A stretch of 64,000 nt of DNA from Defluviitoga tunisiensis (GTDB lineage Bacteria > Thermotogota > Thermotogae > Petrotogales > Petrotogaceae): contig NZ_LN824141.1 in NCBI RefSeq assembly GCF_000953715.1, positions 308,676 through 372,675 of the forward strand. Reading direction: 5' to 3'. The notes beneath the pieces were generated by a model that did not search any database, was not told where the DNA came from, and saw only the letters and a list, made by a program, of their open reading frames with translations. Each line of letters starts with the position of its first letter. Position 1 is the stretch's first letter. A program made the position numbers and the translations under genes. This document shows, piece after piece, positions 18,376 through 26,691 of this stretch.

Positions 18376-19635
18376 TTACAAGCAAGCTGCTTCATACATT
18401 AATGTTTTAGGTGAACCAAGCAAATCTTCTCTACCCATATTATGAGCTAAGAAAGCTGAAGCAATAAGATAAAGGTTAGAAAGATTACACTCAACTTCAA
18501 CAGCATTGATAAATCTCAAAGAAGTAGAATTAGTCATATCAGCCAACTTAGAAAATATAGATTCAATGAGGGTACGTTTGTTGTAAACCTTTTTGAAAGA
18601 AGAAGAATCTCTGTTCAAAGAACTACGAAAATCATCTTTAGAAAAGTTTTTGTAAGCATAACAATTATGTTTGTTTAAAGGACAGTTGGAAGGATCATCA
18701 CAAACATACTTATCTCTAAAGATATTCCTTTTAGATTCAAAGTAATGAGAATGAAGAGAAAGAAGATTACCGCAATCACCAACTAAAGGTTTCTTAGAAG
18801 AAATTCTAAGCGGAATAAAAACGGTAGAATCAGTCTCTAAATGTACAAAGTCGTAAACATTATGAGGATCATAAGTGGCATCAGCCAACAAATTAAAACC
18901 ATGGAGATTCAAAAGTTCTTTAGCTTTATTTAGTAAAAAAGAAAAGCATAATTCTTATCGTGATGACTAGCAGGAGAAACAAAGGTAAAAATAGGGACAT
19001 TAAAAAGAGAAAGCGTATGAGCTTTAAAACCGAAAAAAGAAATAGATTGCTTTTGATTACCGTGTTTATCGTAAACAGGTTTAGAGTTAGAAACAGGTTT
19101 AACGTCAAAGTTAGCTCGGATAGGATGAGAATAATACACTTTTTGATTTATGAATTTACCATGACTCTTTTTGTTGTTAAAGAGAGAACGAAAAGAAATA
19201 GGATAAGAATCGATACACAGATTATTAGGATCGAAAATGCCCTCATCAATACCCTTTTTATTTAATAGACTGAGCAATAATCTCAAACAAAAAAGAAGTA
19301 TCGAATTTCTTTTTAAAGATAGAGAAAGTAGCCTCAGAAGGGACAAAAGTTATTGATAGGATCAAATCCAATAGTTTGAGCGAATTTAGGATTAGTTCTA
19401 AGGAAATAAATCAATTCTCTCGTATTAAACCTTTAACCTTTTGAATGAACAAAGCCTTAAGGATAGACTGATTAGAATAACCGAGCCTACTGCGCTTATG
19501 GATAAAATTAGGAACAAGAGACCAATCGATAACATTGATTAAATCAAGAAGATATTTAGATTCAGAATGTTCATTAAGATATTGGTCATAAACGAAATTG
19601 AAATAAAGTTGAGAAGCATTAGAGTAGTAAGACAT
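18376..19635 (-). pseudogene. DDE transposase, disrupted by several frameshifts
   Basis: Read on the minus strand from ATG 19635, the N-terminal domain (YLNEHSESKYLLDLINVIDW, a DUF772-like dimer domain) runs to about 19430, where the frame is lost. Further breaks occur near 19350, near 19290 and near 18925. Joined across the breaks the protein is of normal length and keeps the catalytic Asp in CIDSYPI, the second Asp in LLADATYDPHN and the Glu in TLIESIFSKLAD. Loss of frame rather than of active-site residues suggests fairly recent decay. An AAGGAGG site precedes the start. Confidence 0.8.
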
Positions 19636-19705
19636 TTGTAAAACCTCCTTACGATTTAGTGAATTAATAATGCCAAAGAGATTATATCGTAAGGAGGTAA
19701 ATGTC
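19631..19705 (-). repeat. inverted repeat covering the transposase ribosome binding site and start
   Basis: Arms at 19631-19655 and 19686-19705 are complementary over 20 bases, interrupted by a 5-base bulge, with a loop of 30 bases. On the minus strand the downstream arm contains the Shine-Dalgarno AAGGAGG and the ATG of the transposase. A transcript entering from outside would therefore hide the start, while one starting in the loop would not. Confidence 0.65.
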
Positions 19706-19744
19706 AACAATAGGAAGGATTAAACATACGTTAAATTGTTCGTT

Positions 19745-19792
19745 TTAGAATTTCTAAAGTGACTATTACTGTTATACGAGGGAGGTATAAAT
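19745..19792 (+). promoter_or_regulatory. shared palindromic leader motif (copy 2)
   Basis: A perfect 13-base palindrome, TTAGAATTTCTAA (19745-19757), is followed by AGTG and then GGGAGGTATAA before ATG 19793. Position and spacing match the copies before 16811 and 45231. A TTAAATT box just upstream could be a -10, which would put the palindrome over the transcription start. Confidence 0.55.
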
Positions 19793-21562
19793 ATGAAAGA
19801 AAACATAAATAAAAGTTTATCAAGATACAAACCAAAAAATAATTTTATTGTATTAGTTGTAAGCCTCTTGGTATTATTAAGCTTACTACCTCAAATTTTG
19901 ATGGCTATATCCAAGGATACAAATACTGTATTAGGGACGGTTTATGGCAAAGTTACTGATGAAGAAGGGATTGGTATACCCGCTGTGTTACGCTTCATAT
20001 CGCCAGAATCAGACATATTTGAAACACATTATACCGACTGGCTTGGAGGATTTGAATTGCATCTCCCTGCCACTAGATACACAATTGAAATCATGCATGG
20101 TCCCGAATATGAAATTGCTAGATCTTCTTTTACCCTTGTACCAAATGAAAAGAAAAAGCTTACGTTTAGTCTTTCACGTTTATACGACTTAAGCAAGATC
20201 GGATGGTTTGGAGGAGATGCTCATTTACATAGCAGCTACAGTGATGGAAGTGATGATGTAGCGTTAGTAGCCTTAGCAGCAATTAGTAACGGCCTTTCTT
20301 GGGCCTTCCTTACTGATCATAATACTGTTGAAGGCCATTCAGAGTGGCTAGCAGCTCGTAGGTTTTTACTATCGTCTACTTTATTAGAGCAAAAACAGCA
20401 GTTTATTGCTATCCCCGGAGAGGAAATTACAACGGAACTCGGTCATTTTAACGTTGCGGGAAATAGAGAACTAGTAGGTTGGACACCATCCAAGGGTAGT
20501 GAAGATTTAAAAAGAATTTTTAGTGAGGCGGTTCTCAAGAGCTCTATAACCATAGTAAATCATCCCTTTGCTCCGGACAATTTGGGTTACAAAAACTGGG
20601 AACTCATTAATTTTTTTAACGCTTTAGAAGTATGGAACGGAAGATATCCTCCTTATATGATGGAAAATTATGAAGCTATGTCTTTCTGGTTTGAATTACT
20701 TAACCAAGGCATGAAAATAGCAGGAATATCTGGAACTGATTGTCATGATATAACAGGCGAACCTTACGGATCCTTATCAATGGCTCCTTCTAATGTCATC
20801 ATTGACTATTTCCCAATTTCTTCAGATTTTTTTGATGAACATGAAGCTGAGTTCAGGTCGTGGTTTCGTTCAGGCCTCTACCCAGGAAATCCTAGAGTTT
20901 ATGTTAACACACCTGTACTTAATGAGTTCAACGTCTTAGGTGCTCTTTCCAGAGGCAATTGTTTTATTACAAATGGCCCTCTGGTGTTAGTCAATATCGA
21001 TGATAAAGGACCCGGCGAAGTGATTCCAGTTATTGAGACAAAAAAATTAGAACTTGACATTAAAATTATGTCAAATCAACCTCTTAGCAAGATTATTATC
21101 ATTCAAGGTGGAAGAATTGTTAAAGAAAAAAAATTGGCTGGATTAACTGATTATGTAACTAAAGTTGATATTGATCCAAATATTGGAGATTGGATTATAG
21201 TACAAGTTTTTGGTAACTATCCTTTATTTGCTATGACCAACCCGATCTATCTAGATAGCGACGTTCAAGAAGTAACTTCGAAAGTCAAAATCATAGGACC
21301 GGAATCAACGCTAATTTACAATGGAAGCGTGAAAGTCGTTTCTAAAACTCCAAATGCTATGAATGCTTTGATACAAGCATGCATTATATCAGGTAATTCA
21401 TGGCGTGAAATGGGAGGATTGATAGTAGAAATTGCAGGATACGAAATGCAGAAAAGTGCTGGATGGATGTACGAAGTCAATGGTGAAATTCCAACTGTTG
21501 GAGCTAAGGACTACTTTCTTAAAGACGGAGATGAAGTAGTCTGGTATTGGAGTAGTTGGTAA
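19793..21562 (+). CDS. exported PHP-domain protein with DUF4430-like C terminus
   Basis: The 589-residue protein has four parts. An N-terminal membrane or signal segment spans about residues 17-40. A carboxypeptidase-regulatory-like beta domain with GKVTDEEGIGIPA covers about 45-125. A PHP metallo-phosphoesterase domain carries GDAHLHSSYSDG, LTDHNTVEG, GEEITTELGHFN, NHPFAPD and GTDCHD. The last 70 residues resemble DUF4430 (GWMYEVNGEIP...LKDGDEVVWYW). The PHP metal ligands look complete. It is probably secreted and hydrolyses a phosphoester; placement between nucleoside-transporter genes hints at a nucleotide or nucleic-acid-derived substrate, but that is inference. GGGAGG precedes ATG 19793. 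It is not recognisably part of the flanking insertion sequences. Confidence 0.8.
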   Translation: MKENINKSLSRYKPKNNFIVLVVSLLVLLSLLPQILMAISKDTNTVLGTVYGKVTDEEGIGIPAVLRFISPESDIFETHYTDWLGGFELHLPATRYTIEIMHGPEYEIARSSFTLVPNEKKKLTFSLSRLYDLSKIGWFGGDAHLHSSYSDGSDDVALVALAAISNGLSWAFLTDHNTVEGHSEWLAARRFLLSSTLLEQKQQFIAIPGEEITTELGHFNVAGNRELVGWTPSKGSEDLKRIFSEAVLKSSITIVNHPFAPDNLGYKNWELINFFNALEVWNGRYPPYMMENYEAMSFWFELLNQGMKIAGISGTDCHDITGEPYGSLSMAPSNVIIDYFPISSDFFDEHEAEFRSWFRSGLYPGNPRVYVNTPVLNEFNVLGALSRGNCFITNGPLVLVNIDDKGPGEVIPVIETKKLELDIKIMSNQPLSKIIIIQGGRIVKEKKLAGLTDYVTKVDIDPNIGDWIIVQVFGNYPLFAMTNPIYLDSDVQEVTSKVKIIGPESTLIYNGSVKVVSKTPNAMNALIQACIISGNSWREMGGLIVEIAGYEMQKSAGWMYEVNGEIPTVGAKDYFLKDGDEVVWYWSSW

Positions 21563-21789
21563 AGAACACCTTTGAACTTATTAACTCAATATCATTTGAA
21601 AAAACCTTTTTATATACATTTTTCTCTTAATTTTCGTACTTAGAGTCATTACTTTTAAAGGCAATAGAGCAAATTTTTTGAATCTGTTCCTTTTTTTATA
21701 TTTCATATTTTTATAAAGCTTAATCTAACTTAAAATGGATATTAACTTAATTACTTTTTGTTATAGGAAATAAACAAAAAGTTTTTCAC

Positions 21790-22450
21790 AAAAATAGTTT
21801 TTGTATCAAAACAATTATTCTCATAAAACATCTTGTTATATGTACTTGGTATCATATAATTTAAAGAAGCATGTGGCCTTAGGTTATGATAGAAAAACAT
21901 ATAAGCGTTGTAAGCATAGAAAACATCTTCTATACTTTCAAATGAGTTAAGTTGAACAAACTCACATTTGAAGCGTTGAATAATTTAATTCAATGAATGC
22001 TTGTGAATCAGGATTGTTTTTGTATCGAAATTCAGGCGTTATCTCCATCTCATTCATAAAGCTTCAATTGCTTTTGATTTAAATTGAGGACCATTGTCTG
22101 TTCTGATTATGAGTTTTGTAGAACCAGCGTTCTGTACAAAACAGTTTTTTTACAGCATTCATAAAATCTAAGATAATTCAAAGTAACATCGTAACTTCTT
22201 TATTTAGAAATTAAAAGTAAATCACCGAATAATCAGAAATAATAGATTTAGGTCTTCCTTTTTTGTTATCAAAAACATAGTCATCGTAATTTGATTCTAT
22301 GTATTTGCTAACCCATGAAGAAATATTGTTGATAAGCACAGAATATTCATCAGATAGCTCTCTCATAATTTTGTTACTGTTAAAGATACTTTTTAACAAA
22401 TTGAAGTTTAAAATCATTAGAATAAAGTTTTTTCTTTTTCGTAATTTCAC
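21790..22450 (-). pseudogene. IS3-family element remnant (orfA plus fragment of orfB)
   Basis: On the minus strand, 22450-22211 resembles IS3 OrfA, opening MKLRKRKNFILMILNFNLLK and containing MRELSDEYSV, SSWVSKYI and NKKGRPKS. Just beyond it, in broken frames, lies the end of the OrfB integrase: LIIRTDNGPQFKSKA carries a catalytic Asp, and FYHNLRPHASLNYMIPSTYN is the typical C-terminal segment. Most of OrfB is missing, so the element has an internal deletion as well as stops and is dead. Confidence 0.75.
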
Positions 22451-22502
22451 CGTTTGGTTTTATTTTATCACTTCCTTCATTTTTCCCCAATTCCTACAAG
22501 GG

Positions 22503-22706
22503 TGATTATGAGTTCTGAATGTTCATTTTGATACTGGTCATATACAAAACAAAATAACATAGAGAAGAATTACTTTAGTAAGATATTTGTTAAACCTCCT
22601 TACGTTTTAATGGATTAATAATGTTAAAAAATTACATCATAAAAGATAAATGTAACCTGGATTTAGTTTTAAAAGTATGTTAAAATATTGGTTTTGGAAT
22701 TTCTAA
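22503..22706 (-). mobile_element. decayed second copy of the DDE insertion sequence end plus leader
   Basis: By eye this stretch aligns with 19557-19757. It shares the 5' end of the transposase gene (GAATGTTCATT..GATA.TGGTCATA), ACCTCCTTACG, GATTAATAATG and then TTTTGGAATTTCTAA at 22692-22706. The right arm of the inverted repeat is degraded and no reading frame survives. Homology running from the element into the leader implies either that the leader belongs to the element or that a segment containing both was duplicated. Confidence 0.6.
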
Positions 22707-22739
22707 AACGTCTACATTTATAAAAAGGAAGGTAAAAGC

Positions 22740-23082
22740 AGCATATTCATTACAAATGCGTGTTGGAGCATATTAACATAAAATGTTTTTCATCAAATTG
22801 AAGTTTATAATTGTTGGTATATTTTTCAGTAATTTATATTTTTATTTTTATCGCTTTTGTATTATTTTAAATTTATTTCGTGCACTCCTAAAAGGAATCC
22901 ACTATGAAAGCATAAATATACTTTTTTATGGAAAAGAAAAAATAAATCATAATTATGAGCATCATACAATATCAACTGTTAAGCATTCGCTGAATTTTAT
23001 CTCGTATTCATAGAAGATTCGCTTCTTTAAACAAATTTATTAAGAGTGCAAAAAATATTTTTTTCAAGGAGGATATTTAATA
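22740..23082 (+). other. gene-free stretch before the cluster B ATPase
   Basis: A 76-codon frame at 22783-23013 has no usable ribosome binding site, a low-complexity composition and no recognisable motif, so I do not call it a gene. The stretch presumably contains the promoter for 23083, since an AAGGAGG site is present at its end, but no consensus promoter stands out. Confidence 0.4.
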
Positions 23083-24630
23083 ATGAAAACATTAATTGAA
23101 ATGCGAGGAATTACAAAAGTCTACCCGAATGGTGTAATTGCTAACAACAGGGTAAATCTTGAGATCAGTTCTGGTGAAATTCACGCCATTGTAGGAGAAA
23201 ATGGTGCAGGTAAAACCACCTTGATGAAAATTCTCGCTGGTTTTGTAAAACCTGATGAAGGAGAGATTTTTTATAAAGGGGAAAAAATAAAAATTAGTTC
23301 TCCTTCAGAGGCACTTGAAAAAGGTATAGGTATGGTTCATCAACATTTTATGTTAGTTCCTTCTTTGACGGTAGCAGAAAACATTGTTCTGGGAATGGAA
23401 CCTAGAAAAGGTTTATCTTTTGATTTACAAAAAGCAATTAGTTTAACAAAAGAGATTTCTAAAAAATATAATATGTACGTTAATCCAAATAGTAAAGTGA
23501 AAGATATACCTGTAGGAATGAAACAAAAAGTTGAGATCTTGAAGTCTCTTCTCCGTGGTGCAGAAATACTTATTCTTGATGAACCAACCGCTGTGTTGAC
23601 ACCACAGGAAACCGAAAGCCTTTTCGAATCTTTACTAACTCTTAAAAAACAAGGCCACACAATTATTTTCATAACTCACAAACTAAAGGAAGTTAAAAAA
23701 ATTTCCGACCGTATAACAGTGATGAAAAAGGGTCGAAACGTAGCAACTATAGCAACCCAAGAGGTTTCAGAAAAAGAAATATCCCAAATGATGGTCGGGA
23801 GAGATGTAATTTTTGAAGTTGAGAAACTACCGGTAAAACCTGGAAAAATTGTCCTTGAGGTTAAAAATTTGAGAGCTTTTAGTGAAAATGGGAGAATGAT
23901 GTTGAAAAATATAAACTTCGCGGTCAGAGAAAGAGAAATAGTTGGAATTGCAGGTGTTGCTGGTAACGGGCAAAGCGAATTAGTCGAAATTTTATCAGGT
24001 CTCCGAAAAGCAGAAAGAGGACAAATTCTAATTAATGGAATTGATATCACAAATAAGAGTACAAAAATCATTAGGAACAATAAAGTATCTCATATTCCAG
24101 AGGATAGGATGAAATATGGAACAGCCCTTGAGGCTACTGTTGAAGAAAACCTTATCTCGGATAGATATGATAAACCCGAATTTAATAGGATATTAATATT
24201 AAATAAAAAGAAAATTCAAACAGAAACAGAAAAACTAGTTAAAGAATTTAATATTGCAGTAAATTCAGTTAAAACAAAAATTAAAATGCTCTCAGGGGGT
24301 AATGTTCAAAAAGTGGTTGTGGCTCGTGAAATTTCTTCAAATCCTTGCTTGTTGCTCGCAAATCAACCCACTCGAGGCGTAGATATTGGAGGGAGGGAAT
24401 TTGTCCACCGTAAATTAATAGAAATGAGGGAAAAATCTGTGGGTATACTCCTGATTTCCTCTGATATAGATGAACTAATGTGTTTGAGTGATAGACTACT
24501 GATAATCTATGAGGGTGAATTAGTAGCCGCATTTTCAGATGTTGATAAAATAAACGAAGAAGAAATAGGTTTGTATATGTTAGGAATTAAAAAACAGAAT
24601 GAAATAACTCTGAGGGAGGAGATGATATGA
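23083..24630 (+). CDS. nucleoside ABC transporter ATPase (two ABC domains, cluster B)
   Basis: A 515-residue double ATPase of the same family as that at 11421-12935. Domain 1 has Walker A GENGAGKTT and Walker B LILDEPTAVLTPQE. Domain 2 has the degenerate loop GVAGNGQSEL, signature LSGGNVQKVV and a Walker B reading LLANQPTRGVDIGG, where the usual acidic residues are replaced; this variant is normal in the family's second domain. AAGGAGG precedes ATG 23083. The stop overlaps the start of the next permease by 4 bases. Its expected binding protein lies 5.2 kb upstream, beyond mobile-element debris. Confidence 0.92.
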   Translation: MKTLIEMRGITKVYPNGVIANNRVNLEISSGEIHAIVGENGAGKTTLMKILAGFVKPDEGEIFYKGEKIKISSPSEALEKGIGMVHQHFMLVPSLTVAENIVLGMEPRKGLSFDLQKAISLTKEISKKYNMYVNPNSKVKDIPVGMKQKVEILKSLLRGAEILILDEPTAVLTPQETESLFESLLTLKKQGHTIIFITHKLKEVKKISDRITVMKKGRNVATIATQEVSEKEISQMMVGRDVIFEVEKLPVKPGKIVLEVKNLRAFSENGRMMLKNINFAVREREIVGIAGVAGNGQSELVEILSGLRKAERGQILINGIDITNKSTKIIRNNKVSHIPEDRMKYGTALEATVEENLISDRYDKPEFNRILILNKKKIQTETEKLVKEFNIAVNSVKTKIKMLSGGNVQKVVVAREISSNPCLLLANQPTRGVDIGGREFVHRKLIEMREKSVGILLISSDIDELMCLSDRLLIIYEGELVAAFSDVDKINEEEIGLYMLGIKKQNEITLREEMI

Positions 24631-25676
24631 AAAAAATTCAGGTGTTTGATATTTTACGAATTTTAATCGCTCTTCTAATTGCTTTCTTTATAGGATTTAT
24701 AATAATATTGTTGGTAAGTGAAGAACCATTGTATGCTTTCAAATTATTTTTAGTTGGTCCCTTCTCCAGCCTGAGACGTATAGGTAATCTTGTTGAAATG
24801 ACAATTCCTTTAATTTTTACTGGTTTAGCTGTTGCTGTAGCATTTGAAGCAGGACAATTCAATATTGGAGCAGAAGGTCAATTCTTCTTTGGAGCAGCTT
24901 TAGCAACTATAATGGGAATCATTTTTAAAATCCCAGCAATTCTGCATGTTCCATTGGCATTATTAGGGGGTATAGTTGGAGGTGGTTTAGTCGGAGGGAT
25001 TCCTGGGCTTCTAAAAGCTAAGTGGCAAGTTAATGAATTAGTTTCTTCTTTAATGCTAAATTTTATTTTCTTACATTTTAGTCTCTACTTAGTAAATAAT
25101 CATTTTCGAGATGTACATACGGGTATTATGGCTTCCTGGAAAATAGAAGAAACCGCTTGGTTAAAACAATTTATACCAGGAACCCGCATTCATGTAGGTG
25201 TCTTTATTTCAATCATAATGGTCATTTTTACTTATTACTTCCTTTATCGTACAAAATGGGGGTATGCTCTTAGAATGACGGGTATTAATAAAGATTTTGC
25301 AATTTACTCAGGTATTAATGTCGCATCTGTAATTATTTATTCTCAAGTAATTAGTGGGGCTCTTGCTGGATTAGGTGGAGCTATCGAAATACTGGGTATT
25401 CATCACCGATTTCAGTGGCAAGCATTACCAGGGTATGGCTTTGATGGAATGATAATTGCTATAATGGCTAAGAACAACCCAGCTTTTATTCCTATAGCGT
25501 CATTATTTTTAGCTTACATTAGAAAAGGGGCTGAGGTAATGAACATGATGAGCGATGTTCCAGCAGAAGTTGTAAATATTATCCAGGCAATAATAATTTT
25601 CTTTGTAACAGCTGAAGCTTTTTTAAGTAAATATCAACATAAGCTAGTGGTTAAAGAGGTGACAACAAATGGTTAA
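24627..25676 (+). CDS. nucleoside ABC transporter permease 1 (cluster B)
   Basis: A 349-residue BPD_transp_2 permease, paralogous to the one at 12932. The motif AFEAGQFNIGAEGQFFFGAAL is the family signature after the second membrane segment. AGGGAGGAG precedes ATG 24627, which overlaps the ATPase stop. The 3' end overlaps permease 2 by 8 bases, exactly as in cluster A, so gene order and junctions of both clusters are conserved. Confidence 0.9.
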   Translation: MKKIQVFDILRILIALLIAFFIGFIIILLVSEEPLYAFKLFLVGPFSSLRRIGNLVEMTIPLIFTGLAVAVAFEAGQFNIGAEGQFFFGAALATIMGIIFKIPAILHVPLALLGGIVGGGLVGGIPGLLKAKWQVNELVSSLMLNFIFLHFSLYLVNNHFRDVHTGIMASWKIEETAWLKQFIPGTRIHVGVFISIIMVIFTYYFLYRTKWGYALRMTGINKDFAIYSGINVASVIIYSQVISGALAGLGGAIEILGIHHRFQWQALPGYGFDGMIIAIMAKNNPAFIPIASLFLAYIRKGAEVMNMMSDVPAEVVNIIQAIIIFFVTAEAFLSKYQHKLVVKEVTTNG

Positions 25677-26610
25677 AGTTCTTCAAGGAATTTTTACAGT
25701 TTCTTTTTTTCATGCCATTTTTAGAGTAACAACCCCTATTTTATTTGCTTCTCTGGCGGCGTTAATTTCAGATGTATGTGGCATCGTAAATGTAGGAATT
25801 GAAGGGTTAATGTTAATATCGGCCCTAACCGGGGTAGTGATAAGTGCCTTGACACAAAGTGCTTGGTCTGGCATGATTGTTGGAGTTATAGTTTCAGCAT
25901 TATTTTCTCTTCTCCTAGCATACTTCCATTTGAAATTAAAAACGAACATTATCCTTGCGGGAATTGCTTTGAACTTGATGGCGAGTGGTGGAACTGTTTT
26001 TGTGTTAGCAGTCCTTACTGGTCAAAAAGGTGTTTCCACAGCTCTTAATAGTAGAGTTTTGCCTGATATTAGAATTCCTTTCATTGACAAAATTCCTATA
26101 CTTGGTGAAATTTTATCTAATCATAATGTATTAACATATATTGCCTTTATTTCTGTTCCTCTTGTGTGGTACTTTATGTATAGGATGCCTTTGGGTTTAA
26201 AATTTAGGACAATTGGAGAAAATCCTGAAGCTGCTCGTTCAGTTGGGATCAATGTCCACCGTCTTCAATACCTAGCACTGGTTTTAAGTGGTTTATTTGC
26301 AGGCCTTGCAGGTGTTTATATGTCGATGGGTTATGTTTCTTGGTTTGTTCGAGACATGGCCGCCGGTAGAGGTTTTATGGGTCTTGCAGCAGCTGCGATG
26401 GGAGGTAATAAGCCTTTTCTTGTTATGTTAGCTGCACTATTATTTGGTATTGCTGATGCTTTGTCAAATTATCTACAATCTTTGCGAATTCCTTCTGAAA
26501 TTGTTCACATGATTCCTTATCTAATAACTGTTGTCTTTCTTACTATATATGCCATATTTTTGCACCATAAAAAAATGAAAAAGATTACTTTTAGTGCAGA
26601 TGATGCTTGA
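25669..26610 (+). CDS. nucleoside ABC transporter permease 2 (cluster B)
   Basis: A 313-residue membrane protein with about eight to nine hydrophobic segments, paralogue of 13980-14912. CGIVNVGIEGLMLISALTG and the loop LKFRTIGENPEAARSVGIN are the family hallmarks, and MGLAAAAMGGNKP is intact. It lies 81 bases before the ADP-ribosylglycohydrolase-like gene, with which it probably shares a transcript. Confidence 0.9.
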   Translation: MVKVLQGIFTVSFFHAIFRVTTPILFASLAALISDVCGIVNVGIEGLMLISALTGVVISALTQSAWSGMIVGVIVSALFSLLLAYFHLKLKTNIILAGIALNLMASGGTVFVLAVLTGQKGVSTALNSRVLPDIRIPFIDKIPILGEILSNHNVLTYIAFISVPLVWYFMYRMPLGLKFRTIGENPEAARSVGINVHRLQYLALVLSGLFAGLAGVYMSMGYVSWFVRDMAAGRGFMGLAAAAMGGNKPFLVMLAALLFGIADALSNYLQSLRIPSEIVHMIPYLITVVFLTIYAIFLHHKKMKKITFSADDA

Positions 26611-26691
26611 TATTTTGCGTTAAAAAGAAAAGTCAAGGCAAAGCCCCAAATTAGGTGTTACTTAATTAATATTATATGAGGAGTGTGAAAC

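Larger units (their letters stand above)
18363..19735 (-). mobile_element. insertion sequence with DDE transposase (IS5/IS1182-like), degenerate
   Basis: The region holds one broken transposase on the minus strand plus a long inverted repeat around its start. The outer limits are not defined because I could not identify terminal repeats or a target duplication with confidence. A second, shorter relic of the same element lies at 22503-22706. The element separates the cluster B binding protein from the rest of its transporter. Confidence 0.65.

Noticed and set aside
18960-19265. Plus-strand open frame inside the insertion sequence
   Set aside because: It is antisense to the broken transposase, basic and repetitive, with no start signal; a shadow frame.
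22783-23013. 76-codon open frame before the cluster B ATPase
   Set aside because: No ribosome binding site, no motif, low-complexity composition, and it lies in a stretch of mobile-element debris.
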